A stretch of 64,000 nt of DNA from Taibaiella lutea (GCF_008629695.1 NZ_VWSH01000001.1:523990-587989), one strand, 5' to 3'. Shown: positions 17,041 to 26,156, counted from the stretch's first letter. Notes: generated by a model from the sequence alone, not told the origin. Translations and numbers: made by a program.

Positions 17041-17991
17041 ATGAAAAAAATACTCTTCTTACTTATATCCATCATTACGTTCAGTAAAATCAATGCTCAA
17101 AAAAATGTAACCCTCAACATAACTCACAAATTGGGGGCCAATAATTTTGCTTTCAATACAACTGCCCAAAACGATTTGACGCAGAATTTTCAGATTACAC
17201 GGGTCGATTATTATATTTCCGGCATTAAAATCATACATGACGGCGGACAGATTACCCCGGTGCCAAATTATATTATGGTGAAAGGAAGCTATAATGTTTC
17301 GGAGCCTTTGGGAAGCCTGAATGTTACGAATGTTGAAGGAATCAAATTCTCTATTGGGGTTGATACGCCTGAGAACAATGCAGATCCTTCCACGCAATTC
17401 GGGCCACTTGGCTTTCAAACACCCTCTATGCATTGGGGTTGGGCGGCAGGCTATCGCTTTGTAGCCCTCGAAGGTAAAGCAGGCAATAATTTCAACACTG
17501 AATTTCAGCTGCACGGCCTTTGGAACGAAAACTATTTCCAGCAAACGGTTATGGCTCCCGGTGTTGTAAACGGGGATAATATCACTATCAACCTGGATGC
17601 AGACTATACACAGGCTTTAAAAGGCATAGATGTTGCATCCGGCCCATTATTGCATGGCGTTAATACCGCAGATCTTGACATGCTTAAAAACTTCAGAGAC
17701 CATGTGTTTAAGCCCGGCTCCGGTTCAACAGCCATAAATGAATTATCGGTTGATAAAAACATTCGCATTTACCCTAATCCGGGCAAAAAAGAAATTCATA
17801 TTGACCTTTCCAATTCATCCGGCACTGTTTCTCAGTACAAGATAATGAATATGCAGGGCGCCGTTACAGAATCCGGAAATGTATTAAAAAGCAATGTCAT
17901 CGCATTAAAAAATACAGCTCCCGGAAATTATGTCTTGGCCTTGTACAATAAAGGTATTCTTGTATCCACACAAATGCTGGTAATAGAGTAA
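17041..17991 (+). CDS. MbnP-like copper-binding protein with T9SS type A tail
   Basis: The start at 17041 gives 316 residues with signal peptide MKKILFLLISIITFSKINAQ; the open frame upstream has no role. Residues about 21-225 match the MbnP-like fold: LNITHKLG at the start, RVDYYISGIKI, then GVDTPENNADPS and the diagnostic MHWGWAAGYRFVALEG at 130-145, with His131, Trp132 and Trp134. In methanobactin-operon MbnP a Trp is converted to kynurenine by the diheme enzyme MbnH to build a Cu(I) site. Here two diheme peroxidases follow directly, 3 bases apart from this gene. The C-terminal ~75 residues are a type A sorting tail (IRIYPNPGKKEIHIDL), so the protein is probably displayed on the cell surface. 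No methanobactin precursor is seen. Confidence 0.8.
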   Translation: MKKILFLLISIITFSKINAQKNVTLNITHKLGANNFAFNTTAQNDLTQNFQITRVDYYISGIKIIHDGGQITPVPNYIMVKGSYNVSEPLGSLNVTNVEGIKFSIGVDTPENNADPSTQFGPLGFQTPSMHWGWAAGYRFVALEGKAGNNFNTEFQLHGLWNENYFQQTVMAPGVVNGDNITINLDADYTQALKGIDVASGPLLHGVNTADLDMLKNFRDHVFKPGSGSTAINELSVDKNIRIYPNPGKKEIHIDLSNSSGTVSQYKIMNMQGAVTESGNVLKSNVIALKNTAPGNYVLALYNKGILVSTQMLVIE

Positions 17992-17994
17992 TCC

Positions 17995-19026
17995 ATGAAA
18001 TTGCGCGCCGGAATAGTATTAATATTGTTAATGCAGGCCATCGTTTACATAGGATGCGAAAAAAGCAAGCTCGGCATTATCAGTAAGGAACCTCAACTCA
18101 TGGAAATACCTGTGGGCTTCCCTTCTATGAGCATTCCGGAAGACAATACATTTACTACCGAACGCTGGCAATTAGGTAAAAAGCTGTTTTACGATAAAAA
18201 GTTATCTTTAAATAACACCATAAGTTGCGGTTCCTGCCATCGTCAGGAATTTGCCTTTAGCGATTCGCTGGCATTCAGCCCCGGCGATTTAGGGGCAATG
18301 GGCGTAAGCAATGTGCCTGCATTAGCCAACATTGGTTATCATCCCTATTATCTGCGTGGCGGCAGTGTACCGACATTAGAGATGCAGGTGCTCGTGCCTG
18401 TTCAGGAGCACAATGAATTTAACATGGAAATTCTTGATCTTGCAGAAAGACTGAAACAAGACAGCACCTATAGCGTAATGGCGCTGAAGGCCTACAAGCG
18501 CGAATTAGATCCTTTTGTAATTACAAGGGCAATTGCATGTTTTGAGAGAAGCTTAATAAGCGGCAACAGCCGTTTTGATCAATATTATTATCAAAACAAA
18601 AAAAACGCGCTTACTGCAAATGAATTAAACGGCATGAATCTCTTTTTTTCGGAGAAAACAAATTGCTCCGGCTGCCACCGTGATTTCAATTTTACGAATT
18701 ACAGCTTTGAGAATAACGGGCTTTACCTGCAATACGCCGACAGTGGAAGGATGCGTTTTACACATGTGGAAAGCGACCGCGACAAATTTAAAGTACCCAC
18801 GCTCCGGAATATTGCACTTACAGCGCCTTATATGCACGACGGCAGCCTGAAAAATCTGGAAGCCGTTATAGAACATTACAATTCAGGCGGCGTAAACCAT
18901 CCGAATAAAAGCGTGCTGTTAAAACCGCTGCATTTATCTGCGCAGGAGAAACAAGATCTCATTGCCTTCCTTAAAACACTTTCTGATGACAATTTCATAA
19001 GAGATAAAAGATTTAAAAATGAATAA
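17995..19026 (+). CDS. MauG/MbnH-type diheme cytochrome c peroxidase-family lipoprotein (first copy)
   Basis: The 343-residue protein begins with a lipoprotein signal (LLMQAIVYIGC, Cys at residue 21). It carries two haem c motifs, CGSCH at 78-82 and CSGCH at 224-228, the CCP/MauG spacing. Family signatures are LGKKLFYDKKLS before haem 1, ISCGSCHRQEFAFSD, and APYMHDGSLKNLEAVIEHYN near the C-terminus. Members either reduce H2O2 or, like MauG and MbnH, oxidise protein Trp residues through a high-valent diheme state. Adjacency to an MbnP-like protein, with 3 bases between them, favours the Trp-modifying role. The stop overlaps the next gene by 8 bases. Which of the two copies would act on MbnP cannot be told. 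Confidence 0.9.
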   Translation: MKLRAGIVLILLMQAIVYIGCEKSKLGIISKEPQLMEIPVGFPSMSIPEDNTFTTERWQLGKKLFYDKKLSLNNTISCGSCHRQEFAFSDSLAFSPGDLGAMGVSNVPALANIGYHPYYLRGGSVPTLEMQVLVPVQEHNEFNMEILDLAERLKQDSTYSVMALKAYKRELDPFVITRAIACFERSLISGNSRFDQYYYQNKKNALTANELNGMNLFFSEKTNCSGCHRDFNFTNYSFENNGLYLQYADSGRMRFTHVESDRDKFKVPTLRNIALTAPYMHDGSLKNLEAVIEHYNSGGVNHPNKSVLLKPLHLSAQEKQDLIAFLKTLSDDNFIRDKRFKNE

Positions 19027-20098
19027 AATAAAAATAACCGGAATCTTAGCCTTATTAATGCTGACAATAGTTACCATTAATGCCTGTAAGAAAGATCCCG
19101 TTGAAGAACCCGATGAACCATATACACTGGATATCGGAACATTCCCAACTCCAAACCTGCCCGCTGATAATCCTTTGACAAGAGAAGGTGTTAAACTGGG
19201 CAGGATGCTGTTTTATGAAAAAAAATTGTCAGGAACCAATACCCAGTCTTGCTCCTCCTGCCATATGCAGCAATTTGCTTTTAGCGATACCGCAGCATTA
19301 TCTATCGGAGTAAGAGGAATGCATGGTAAAAGGCAGGCCATGTCTGTTTCCAATATGGCCTGGAACAGCAATGAATTTTTCTGGGACGGAAGAGCGCATT
19401 TATTAAGAGACCAGTCATTGAAGCCTATTCAGGATGCACTGGAGATGGACGAAACACTGGATAACGTTGTAGCCAAACTACAGGCCGATGAGACATACCG
19501 GAACCAATTCAGGAAAGCCTTCGGTACCGAAACCATTACGTCGGAACTGATGTCGAAAGCGATGGAGCAATTTATGCTGACCATTGTTTCGAAATCATCC
19601 AAATTTGATGATTACAAAGCGGGGAAAGCCACGCTTACCCCTGAAGAAGAAAGGGGCCGGTTTTTATTCTTCACTGAATACAATCCCGGCTTCCCTGCAC
19701 AGTCCGGCGCCGATTGCCAGCATTGTCACGGCGGAGCTAATTTCGAGAACGATGCTTTCATGAATAACGGACTGGATGCAGATGCCGATTTCATAGATAT
19801 TGGAAGGGAAGGCGTAACAGGCCTGGCAAGCGATCGTGCCAGATTCAAAGTGCCATCTCTGCGCAACGTAGCCATTACAGCGCCTTATATGCATGACGGA
19901 CGTTTCAAGACCTTAGAGCAAGTGGTAGGTCATTATAACCTGGTACGAAATTCTTCGACATTGGATCCTTCTTTTCAGCAACAATTGCCTAACGGCTTGC
20001 AGCTTAGTCCGCAGGACAGAGCTGCTTTAGTGGCTTTTCTCAAGACACTTACCGACAAAGATTTGACAACAAACCCGGTGTATTCAAGCCCGTTTTAA
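19019..20098 (+). CDS. MauG/MbnH-type diheme cytochrome c peroxidase-family lipoprotein (second copy)
   Basis: The 359-residue protein has a lipoprotein signal ending TIVTINAC. Its haem motifs are CSSCH at 78-82 and CQHCH at 233-237. LGRMLFYEKKLSGTNTQSCS and APYMHDGRFKTLEQVVGHYN align with the first copy, but the middle differs. It has FFWDGRAHLLRDQSLKPIQD (the WDGR segment of classic di-haem peroxidases), where the first copy has YYLRGGSVPTLEMQVLVPVQ. The pair are therefore old paralogues, not a recent duplication. The 8-base overlap indicates coupled translation with the first copy. Loss of the WDGR Trp/Arg region in the first copy may mark it as the specialised partner. It ends before a long hairpin. 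Confidence 0.9.
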   Translation: MNKIKITGILALLMLTIVTINACKKDPVEEPDEPYTLDIGTFPTPNLPADNPLTREGVKLGRMLFYEKKLSGTNTQSCSSCHMQQFAFSDTAALSIGVRGMHGKRQAMSVSNMAWNSNEFFWDGRAHLLRDQSLKPIQDALEMDETLDNVVAKLQADETYRNQFRKAFGTETITSELMSKAMEQFMLTIVSKSSKFDDYKAGKATLTPEEERGRFLFFTEYNPGFPAQSGADCQHCHGGANFENDAFMNNGLDADADFIDIGREGVTGLASDRARFKVPSLRNVAITAPYMHDGRFKTLEQVVGHYNLVRNSSTLDPSFQQQLPNGLQLSPQDRAALVAFLKTLTDKDLTTNPVYSSPF

Positions 20099-20116
20099 AA
20101 AGTAAGATATTTCAGT

Positions 20117-20150
20117 AGAAGCGAGGCCGCAATTTTGCGGCCTCGCTTCT
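20117..20150 (+). terminator. GC-rich hairpin closing the peroxidase operon
   Basis: Perfect 14-bp arms at 20117-20130 and 20137-20150 enclose the loop AATTTT. No T run follows, so it may be a transcript stabiliser or a partial terminator. The core GGCCGC-loop-GCGGCC resembles the hairpin at 22242-22283. Confidence 0.65.
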
Positions 20151-20168
20151 ATATTAAGATGTAACGTC

Positions 20169-20252
20169 CATGTACAAATATTTGATGCCCATTTACAAAG
20201 TCTCAACGCGCATGTACAAAGATTTAGGGTGCATGTACAAAGTTTCAGATAG
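20169..20252. repeat. Four 21-bp tandem repeats with CATGTACAAA core
   Basis: The 10-mer CATGTACAAA (CATTTACAAA in unit 2) begins at 20169, 20190, 20211 and 20232, an exact 21-base period. The rest of each unit diverges. The array lies in the ~300-base gap between the peroxidase operon and the next T9SS gene (20099-20396), which otherwise holds only the hairpin and AT-rich sequence. No reading frame spans it convincingly. Confidence 0.75.
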
Positions 20253-20396
20253 TATAAAGCAGATTGAATAAGCTGTATTCAGACCGCAATAATTCGCATA
20301 TTCTCTTTAATAAAACAAATCTATCTATACGTTTCCTTATCTTAAATATCTGTAACTTAGTATCTATATTCCGACTCACAATTTAACCGATTCATC

Positions 20397-22193
20397 ATGA
20401 GGAAACGCTTACCTTTTCTGCTGGCATTTGGCCTGTTATTCTTTGCTGCGACAAAAATGTTTGCACAATATAATTTACCGGAAAACAAAATCTGGGCTTT
20501 TGGAAACAAAACCGGAATGGATTTTTCATCCGGCAATCCCCTACCTATAACAACAAATGCTTATAACGGAGAAGGCTGCACTGCAATAGCTGCTCCGGAA
20601 GGCGGACTGATGTTTTATACAAATGGCAATAAGGTTTGGGATTCGGCCGGCAACGTATTCCCGCACGGACAGAACCTGGATATTTCTGAAAACGAAGCTT
20701 TAACCACCACACAACCGGCTGTAATCATTCCGGTACCCGGCCAGCTTAATAAATTCTACCTGTTTGCGCATAGCACCAGGCTCTACGTTTACCTTGTTGA
20801 CATGAGCCTGAATAACGGGATGGGAGATATCGACATTACCTTTCCGCTGACACACGTAAAACTGCTCGATTCATTAACTGAAAAGCTGATTGCAGCGCCG
20901 GGCTGTAACAATAATGTATGGCTCCTTACACGCGGCAATTTTTCAGACAAGTACTATGCTTTCAATATAACAACTACAGGTATAAACACTACGCCTGTAA
21001 TATCGGCTGCGGGTGTTTCCACACATGACTTCTATTTTGCAACGACCATGACAGTGAGCCCTGACGGAAATAAAATTGCCGTCAACAGTTTGTCAAGGAT
21101 GGAGATACTCAATTTTGATAAAACAAACGGCAAAGTCTCTATGGATAAAATCCTCGACGAGTCTAATGTTTATGGCAGCTGCTTTTCGCCAAACGGAAAG
21201 CTATTGTACGGCAATAAGGGAACCATTATACAATATAATCTGTTGGATTGCGACCCTGTAGCTACCAAAGTCATGCTTGGTGGTAGCTTTCCCGGCGATA
21301 TAAGGCTGGCAGTAAACGGCAAAATATATTTCCGGGCCGGATTTATCAGTATTGCGGGCCCTAATTATTTAGGCAGTGTAGAGCAACCTGATATAACAGG
21401 CACCGGTTGCCACTTTCGCGATTCGATTACCGAAACATTGATGCCCGTAGTGCAACCGGGCCTGGCAATGAATAATTCTCTGGGATTGCACAATACGGTA
21501 GTAAAAGCCACGAATGTTGTCAAGTCGCTGAATCGTTCTTATTTCGACACCTGCATCTGTCAATTCCCTTTCAGCACCGGCCTGAATCTTATTGCCACAC
21601 CTGGCTTCCAGGGCTATGTATGGTCTGACGGAAGCACAGCCACTTTTACAAATGTGCATCAGCCCGGAAAATACTGGGTAAGTTACAATACTACCTGCGG
21701 GCAGCGTTTTGATACTTTTACCGTACGAGGCAGCGTTGAGCCCGTTCATTTAACATTTAACGATCCGGTAATCAACACTTCCGGAACCTATACATCTTAT
21801 AAATGGTACAAGGATGGCATAGAAATTAGCGGTGCGAATGCCGCAAACTACCAACCAACGCTTAGCGGCATCTATTCTGTTGTAGTAGCCAACAGCGAAG
21901 GTTGTACCGACTCTGCATTTATTACAATCAATAAAGGAGCTACAGGTATTGTCAACCCTGCGTTACAGGAGTTCTCGGTTTATCCGAATCCGGTTACAGA
22001 TATACTTTACATCGAAAGCAGCAATCCGTTTCAAGGTACTGTTACCGATTTAAGCGGCAGGGCTATTATATATTTCGGCAACGAACAAAAAGTCAATGTC
22101 AGCCGGTTAAACAGCGGTGTTTATTTTGTGAAGCTAATGGACAAAAACGGCCATCTTATAATGGTGAAAAAGCTAATCAAAAAAGCGAAATAG
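20397..22193 (+). CDS. T9SS type A sorted protein with beta-propeller-like N-terminus
   Basis: A 598-residue exported protein. The signal peptide is MRKRLPFLLAFGLLFFAATK (cleavage after MFAQ). Residues about 22-390 show repeated WD/NHL-like blades (NKIWAFGNKTGMDFS, GGLMFYTNGNKVWDSAGNV, TMTVSPDGNKIAVNS, GSCFSPNGKLLYGN). This pattern is common in Bacteroidota surface proteins. One or two Ig-like modules follow (YKWYKDGIEISGANAANYQP). The tail FSVYPNPVTDILYIES...VYFVKLMDKNGHLIMVKKL is a type A sorting domain. It is probably a surface protein of unknown ligand. It is convergent with the isoaspartyl peptidase, with a shared terminator between them. Confidence 0.85.
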   Translation: MRKRLPFLLAFGLLFFAATKMFAQYNLPENKIWAFGNKTGMDFSSGNPLPITTNAYNGEGCTAIAAPEGGLMFYTNGNKVWDSAGNVFPHGQNLDISENEALTTTQPAVIIPVPGQLNKFYLFAHSTRLYVYLVDMSLNNGMGDIDITFPLTHVKLLDSLTEKLIAAPGCNNNVWLLTRGNFSDKYYAFNITTTGINTTPVISAAGVSTHDFYFATTMTVSPDGNKIAVNSLSRMEILNFDKTNGKVSMDKILDESNVYGSCFSPNGKLLYGNKGTIIQYNLLDCDPVATKVMLGGSFPGDIRLAVNGKIYFRAGFISIAGPNYLGSVEQPDITGTGCHFRDSITETLMPVVQPGLAMNNSLGLHNTVVKATNVVKSLNRSYFDTCICQFPFSTGLNLIATPGFQGYVWSDGSTATFTNVHQPGKYWVSYNTTCGQRFDTFTVRGSVEPVHLTFNDPVINTSGTYTSYKWYKDGIEISGANAANYQPTLSGIYSVVVANSEGCTDSAFITINKGATGIVNPALQEFSVYPNPVTDILYIESSNPFQGTVTDLSGRAIIYFGNEQKVNVSRLNSGVYFVKLMDKNGHLIMVKKLIKKAK

Positions 22194-22241
22194 ATATTGT
22201 TTGTTGTTGGTGAAAAACACAGACTAATGACGAAGTATTTC

Positions 22242-22283
22242 AGATAAAAACAGGGCCGCAGTTTTGCGGCCCTGTTTTTATCT
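22242..22283. terminator. Bidirectional terminator between convergent genes
   Basis: Perfect 18-bp arms at 22242-22259 and 22266-22283 with a 6-base loop. The arms carry five A on one side and five T on the other, so it works as an intrinsic terminator on both strands for the T9SS protein and the peptidase. Confidence 0.85.
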
Positions 22284-22290
22284 ATTTCTA

Positions 22291-23214
22291 TTAACGATAA
22301 ATAGCAACACCCTCGGTGCCGTCACTTTTCTTGTAGCCGCGATACATGCCCGAAGAATTGAAACTGAAAGCAATATTGCCTTTTGTGTCAATAGCTATCA
22401 GACCGCCTTCTCCTTCTATCTCCACCAAATCTTTCATAACTACCTGTTCACAGGCCTCTTCAAGTGAAACCCCTTTGTACTTCATCATGCAATGCACCTG
22501 ATGCGCTACAACCTGACGGATAAACAATTCGCCATGACCTGTACAGGATACGGCGCAGGTTTCGTTGTTGGCATAAGTTCCCGCACCAATCATCGGGGTA
22601 TCTCCTACCCTGCCGAATTTCTTATTGGTCATGCCGCCGGTACTTGTAGCTGCGCTTATATTTCCGTATTTATCTAACGCAACCGCTCCGACTGTACTGA
22701 ATTTACGGTCGCCCGCTACACTATGATCCAACTGCACTCTATCTGTTGCCAGTGCCGCTTTGTATTGTTCGTACCTGAAAGCATCAAAGAAATATTCATC
22801 AGGTTCAAATGCAATGCCATGTTTCTTTGCAAAGATTTCAGCGCCATCACCTGCCATGAAAACATGCTCTGACTTTTCCATTATTGCTTTTGCAAGCAAA
22901 ACAGGATTTTTCACATTCCTCACGCTTGCCACAGCGCCCGCCTCCCTGTTCAAACCATTCATTAACGAAGCATCCATTTCATGTCTGCCTTCATGATTAA
23001 AAACGGCACCTTTTCCTGCATTGAATAAAGGACAATCTTCAAGAGACTGAACAGCGGCAACAACAGCATCTAAAGAAGAACCACCGTTATTCAGTACTTC
23101 ATACCCTGCATCAACAGCGGCTTTCATGCCGTCCTCATATTGTTTTTGCTTTTCTTCATTCAACAAATGACGTTCTACCGTTCCTGCCCCGCCGTGCAAT
23201 GCAATTGCAAACAT
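22291..23214 (-). CDS. iaaA: Isoaspartyl peptidase / L-asparaginase (Ntn hydrolase)
   Basis: This enzyme family removes isoaspartyl dipeptides and hydrolyses asparagine. The 307-residue precursor has the N-terminal AIALHGGAGTVERHL signature and the autocleavage site before the nucleophile Thr174 in KFSTVGAVALDKYGNISAAT. The alpha subunit is then residues 1-173 and the beta subunit 174-307. Downstream, TSTGGMTNKKFGRVGDTPMIGAG contains the substrate-binding Arg and Asp, and TGHGELFIRQ the usual Gly/Glu pair. No signal peptide is visible, so it is cytoplasmic, unlike some periplasmic homologues. The product is complete and should be active. The symbol is by analogy to E. coli IaaA. Confidence 0.9.
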   Translation of the reverse strand: MFAIALHGGAGTVERHLLNEEKQKQYEDGMKAAVDAGYEVLNNGGSSLDAVVAAVQSLEDCPLFNAGKGAVFNHEGRHEMDASLMNGLNREAGAVASVRNVKNPVLLAKAIMEKSEHVFMAGDGAEIFAKKHGIAFEPDEYFFDAFRYEQYKAALATDRVQLDHSVAGDRKFSTVGAVALDKYGNISAATSTGGMTNKKFGRVGDTPMIGAGTYANNETCAVSCTGHGELFIRQVVAHQVHCMMKYKGVSLEEACEQVVMKDLVEIEGEGGLIAIDTKGNIAFSFNSSGMYRGYKKSDGTEGVAIYR

Positions 23215-23305
23215 ATTATCTTAAAATTTAGAAAACGAATATAAGCATTTTGGGGATGCGCTATGTGATTGGCTATTCCGTAAATTAGCCTTTATTTTGC
23301 AGGAT

Positions 23306-24118
23306 ATGCGTATAATACATCTGATAGTTGGCGATGTGACTGCCAAACCTTTAATAGAAGCCTGTGCCGCACATGAGGTTATGTCGGGCGAAGTGGTTGT
23401 GCTGAAAGATATCTTACACGTAGGACCATTAAAAACAGAAGGCCTGAGTTTTAGTGAGGGCCGCTCTTTGTTCTGGAATACGGTTTCTGAAAATCAGCAT
23501 AATATTCAGGTAGATGATCTGGAGCGGTTGATGGAAATATCCAGTCTTTTATCCAATGATGAAAATGTAGCAGTCTGGTTTTGGATGGCTCCCGCTCCTG
23601 CCGATATTGCAGCATATTTCTGGCTGTTGCATTTCCTTAAAAAACATCAGGGAAGATTTTCTGTTGTAAATATCAACGGCCTGCCGTTCCTTGATGAAAA
23701 CGGAAAACTATTCTATCCTGAAAGCATCGGTTATATTCCTGTAAAGGAAATTTTAAAAGCAAGAAAACTGGCAAGAGTTACAACTCCTTCGGAATGGGAA
23801 ACTGATATGGATGAATGGCCGAGGTTGCTTTCGGAAAACGCAGGTATAAGAGTGCATGAAGGCGGGAAACGCCTGAAATCGCAGCCGATAAGCTTTTACG
23901 ATGATGCGCTGTTACAACATATTACAGCACAGAATCAGAAAGCAAACAAAATAGTGAACCTTGCCATTTCCAAAAATAAAGTACCTACAGGTGATTCCTT
24001 TTTGCATTGGCGTTTGAGGGAAATGGCAAAAGAAGGCAAAATTGATTTAGTAAAAGGAGAAGTAAAGTTAAGTACCGGAATTCAGGAAGAAACTGCTACA
24101 TCTGAAGATGAAGCATAA
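23306..24118 (+). CDS. DUF1835 domain protein
   Basis: The start at 23306 gives 270 residues (MRIIHLIVGDVTAKPLIEAC). The N-terminal ~120 residues are the DUF1835 region, with IHLIVGD, GEVVVLKDILHVGPL, and VWFWMAPAPADIAAYFWLL. The C-terminal part (SFLHWRLREMAKEGKIDLVKGE) is the DUF3658-like helical segment found with it. The function of this family is not established. A TTATTTTG element ends 6 bases upstream of the ATG and is close to, but not an exact, -7 box. The cupin and subtilase genes follow on the same strand at 14 and 17 bases, so the three may be cotranscribed. Confidence 0.8.
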   Translation: MRIIHLIVGDVTAKPLIEACAAHEVMSGEVVVLKDILHVGPLKTEGLSFSEGRSLFWNTVSENQHNIQVDDLERLMEISSLLSNDENVAVWFWMAPAPADIAAYFWLLHFLKKHQGRFSVVNINGLPFLDENGKLFYPESIGYIPVKEILKARKLARVTTPSEWETDMDEWPRLLSENAGIRVHEGGKRLKSQPISFYDDALLQHITAQNQKANKIVNLAISKNKVPTGDSFLHWRLREMAKEGKIDLVKGEVKLSTGIQEETATSEDEA

Positions 24119-24132
24119 CAAAACAGTTTACT

Positions 24133-24501
24133 ATGATAACTATAACGCCTTTAGATAAGATTGGCATTGACGAAAGAGGCTATACTTATGAATATTTTCA
24201 TGAAAGATATGGAAGACATTTACTGTGTTTCAGAAAAGCGGGAAGCATAAGCGGGAATCATTACCATAAAGGAATATCGCTTACCAAAAACCCTGAGATA
24301 ATAATATTGGTACATGGTTCGTTGATGTTACATTACAGAAATGTAAACGATACAGAAATAATAAAAGTACCTGTTGAAGGTCCGGTAAAGATAGAAATAC
24401 AACCTTACGTCTGGCATAAATTTGTCAGCATTACAGATTGTTCTTTTCTGGAACTGAATTCGATTTCAGAACATAGCGCAGATACATTTACCGACAAGTA
24501 A
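24133..24501 (+). CDS. Small cupin-fold protein
   Basis: The 122-residue protein has a single cupin barrel. The first motif, GNHYHKGISLTKNPEIIILV, supplies His residues in the usual GxxxHxH position, and the second is around VKIEIQPYVWHKFVSI with a conserved His. Similar stand-alone cupins include WxcM/FdtA-like sugar isomerase domains, whose PxxVWH pattern it shares. The substrate is uncertain. There is no signal peptide. It lies between the DUF1835 and subtilase genes, with short gaps, but no shared pathway is evident. Confidence 0.75.
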   Translation: MITITPLDKIGIDERGYTYEYFHERYGRHLLCFRKAGSISGNHYHKGISLTKNPEIIILVHGSLMLHYRNVNDTEIIKVPVEGPVKIEIQPYVWHKFVSITDCSFLELNSISEHSADTFTDK

Positions 24502-24518
24502 ACACAAAAATAAATTGC

Positions 24519-26153
24519 ATGATGCGTAATCACTTAAAATACTGTCTGCTGATAATCATTTTATTGGTTACGCAATATGCTGAAGCACAAGATGAGCAAT
24601 ATGCTTTTTTTGTCAATTTTAAAGATAAAAATGCTACTACATTCAGCTTAAGTAATCCACAGGCTTACTTATCGCAAAGAGCATTGGACCGCAGGACAAA
24701 ATATGGCATAAACATTGACAGTACCGATTTACCTGCCGTGCAGTCTTATGTTGACAGCATTCTGCATGTCACAAACGGGACATTGCATCTTACATCAAGA
24801 TGGCAAAACTTCGCTGTCATTTTAATTCATGATTCATCAAGCATTCTTAATCTTTTAACGATTGATTTTGTAAAAGACGTGAGGATTGCAGGTTATTATC
24901 CTACCGGCTTGCATTTGTTACCCGCACCGGCAGACAGTATTCCGACAGGTGGCAAACCTACAGACTATGATGAAAACTATTATGGCCAGGCATGGGAACA
25001 GATACATCTTTGCAACGGTGAATATTTACACAGCAAAGGCTGGACCGGCAATAATAAACTGATAGCGGTAATAGATGCCGGTTTTACTGGTGTTGATAAC
25101 AATATGGCATTTGACAGTATGTATCAGGAAGGAAGATTGCTTGATACGCACAACTTTATTCTGGATACTTCTTACGTTTATGACTACAGCGACCATGGCA
25201 GTTATGTTTTCTCCTGTATGGCTTCTTTGGTTCCGCAAACGCATGTCGGCACTGCTCCTTATGCTTCTTATGTATTATATGTGACGGATGATGAAAATAC
25301 AGAACAGATTATTGAAGAAGGTAATTTTGTAGCTGCAGCGGAAAGAGCTGATAGTATCGGAGTCGATTTGATAACAACATCTTTAGGTTATAATGAATTT
25401 GACAATCCTGATGACAGCCATGTTTATGCCGATTTGGACGGGCATACCACATTTGTTGCTAAAGCTGCCAATACCGCTACGCAAAAGGGAATTATTGTAG
25501 TGGCAAGCGCAGGTAACGAAGGACAAAACGAATGGGAATACATTTTAACGCCCGGAGATGCAGACAGCGCTATGACTATAGGTTCGGTGAATGCTTCAAA
25601 GGTTGTTGCATCAACATCGGGACATGGGCCTAATGCAGCAAACAGATTAAAACCGGATGAATGCGGAATGGGTGTAAATGCAGCTGTCGTATCGCCTGCA
25701 GGAGTTGTGATAAACCGAAGTGGCACTTCATATTCAACACCAATAATAGCAGGGCTTACAACCTGTTTAATGCAAGCGGTTCCAAATATGACACCCTTTC
25801 AGATAAGGTCTTTGATTGCTTCCGTTTCCGATTCTTTTAATGCACAGAGTTATTTTGTGGGTAATGGTGTTCCCGATTTCAAAAAGGCTCTGGATGCAGT
25901 TACAAGTTTACAGGATATACCAGGAAAATCCAACTTTTTTAAAACATTCCCCAACCCGGCTAATGGCTATATTATGATTGAAGGCTCAGGCAATATCCGA
26001 TATTCCATTTCGGACATACAGGGTCGCGAATTACAAAAAGGCAATACCCGTTCAGGAAAGCATATTGCATTAGGCAATTTAGCCAAAGGCGTATATCTCC
26101 TCAAACTCAGTAATGACAAGTATTTCCAAACGACAAAACTTCTTATTCAGTAA
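24519..26153 (+). CDS. Secreted subtilisin-like serine protease with T9SS type A tail
   Basis: The 544-residue protein has a signal peptide ending AEAQ at about residue 24 and a propeptide-like region to ~155. The S8 catalytic triad is Asp186 (LIAVIDAGFTGVD), His226 (YDYSDHGSYVFSCM) and Ser404 (NRSGTSYSTPIIAG). Asn333 in VVASAGNEGQNE is the oxyanion residue. The C-terminal ~75 residues are a type A sorting domain (FKTFPNPANGYIMIEG). The protein is therefore exported through the type IX system and released or anchored at the surface, probably for protein degradation. All catalytic positions are intact. It ends 3 bases before a convergent gene with no room for a terminator between them. Confidence 0.93.
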   Translation: MMRNHLKYCLLIIILLVTQYAEAQDEQYAFFVNFKDKNATTFSLSNPQAYLSQRALDRRTKYGINIDSTDLPAVQSYVDSILHVTNGTLHLTSRWQNFAVILIHDSSSILNLLTIDFVKDVRIAGYYPTGLHLLPAPADSIPTGGKPTDYDENYYGQAWEQIHLCNGEYLHSKGWTGNNKLIAVIDAGFTGVDNNMAFDSMYQEGRLLDTHNFILDTSYVYDYSDHGSYVFSCMASLVPQTHVGTAPYASYVLYVTDDENTEQIIEEGNFVAAAERADSIGVDLITTSLGYNEFDNPDDSHVYADLDGHTTFVAKAANTATQKGIIVVASAGNEGQNEWEYILTPGDADSAMTIGSVNASKVVASTSGHGPNAANRLKPDECGMGVNAAVVSPAGVVINRSGTSYSTPIIAGLTTCLMQAVPNMTPFQIRSLIASVSDSFNAQSYFVGNGVPDFKKALDAVTSLQDIPGKSNFFKTFPNPANGYIMIEGSGNIRYSISDIQGRELQKGNTRSGKHIALGNLAKGVYLLKLSNDKYFQTTKLLIQ

Positions 26154-26156
26154 AAA

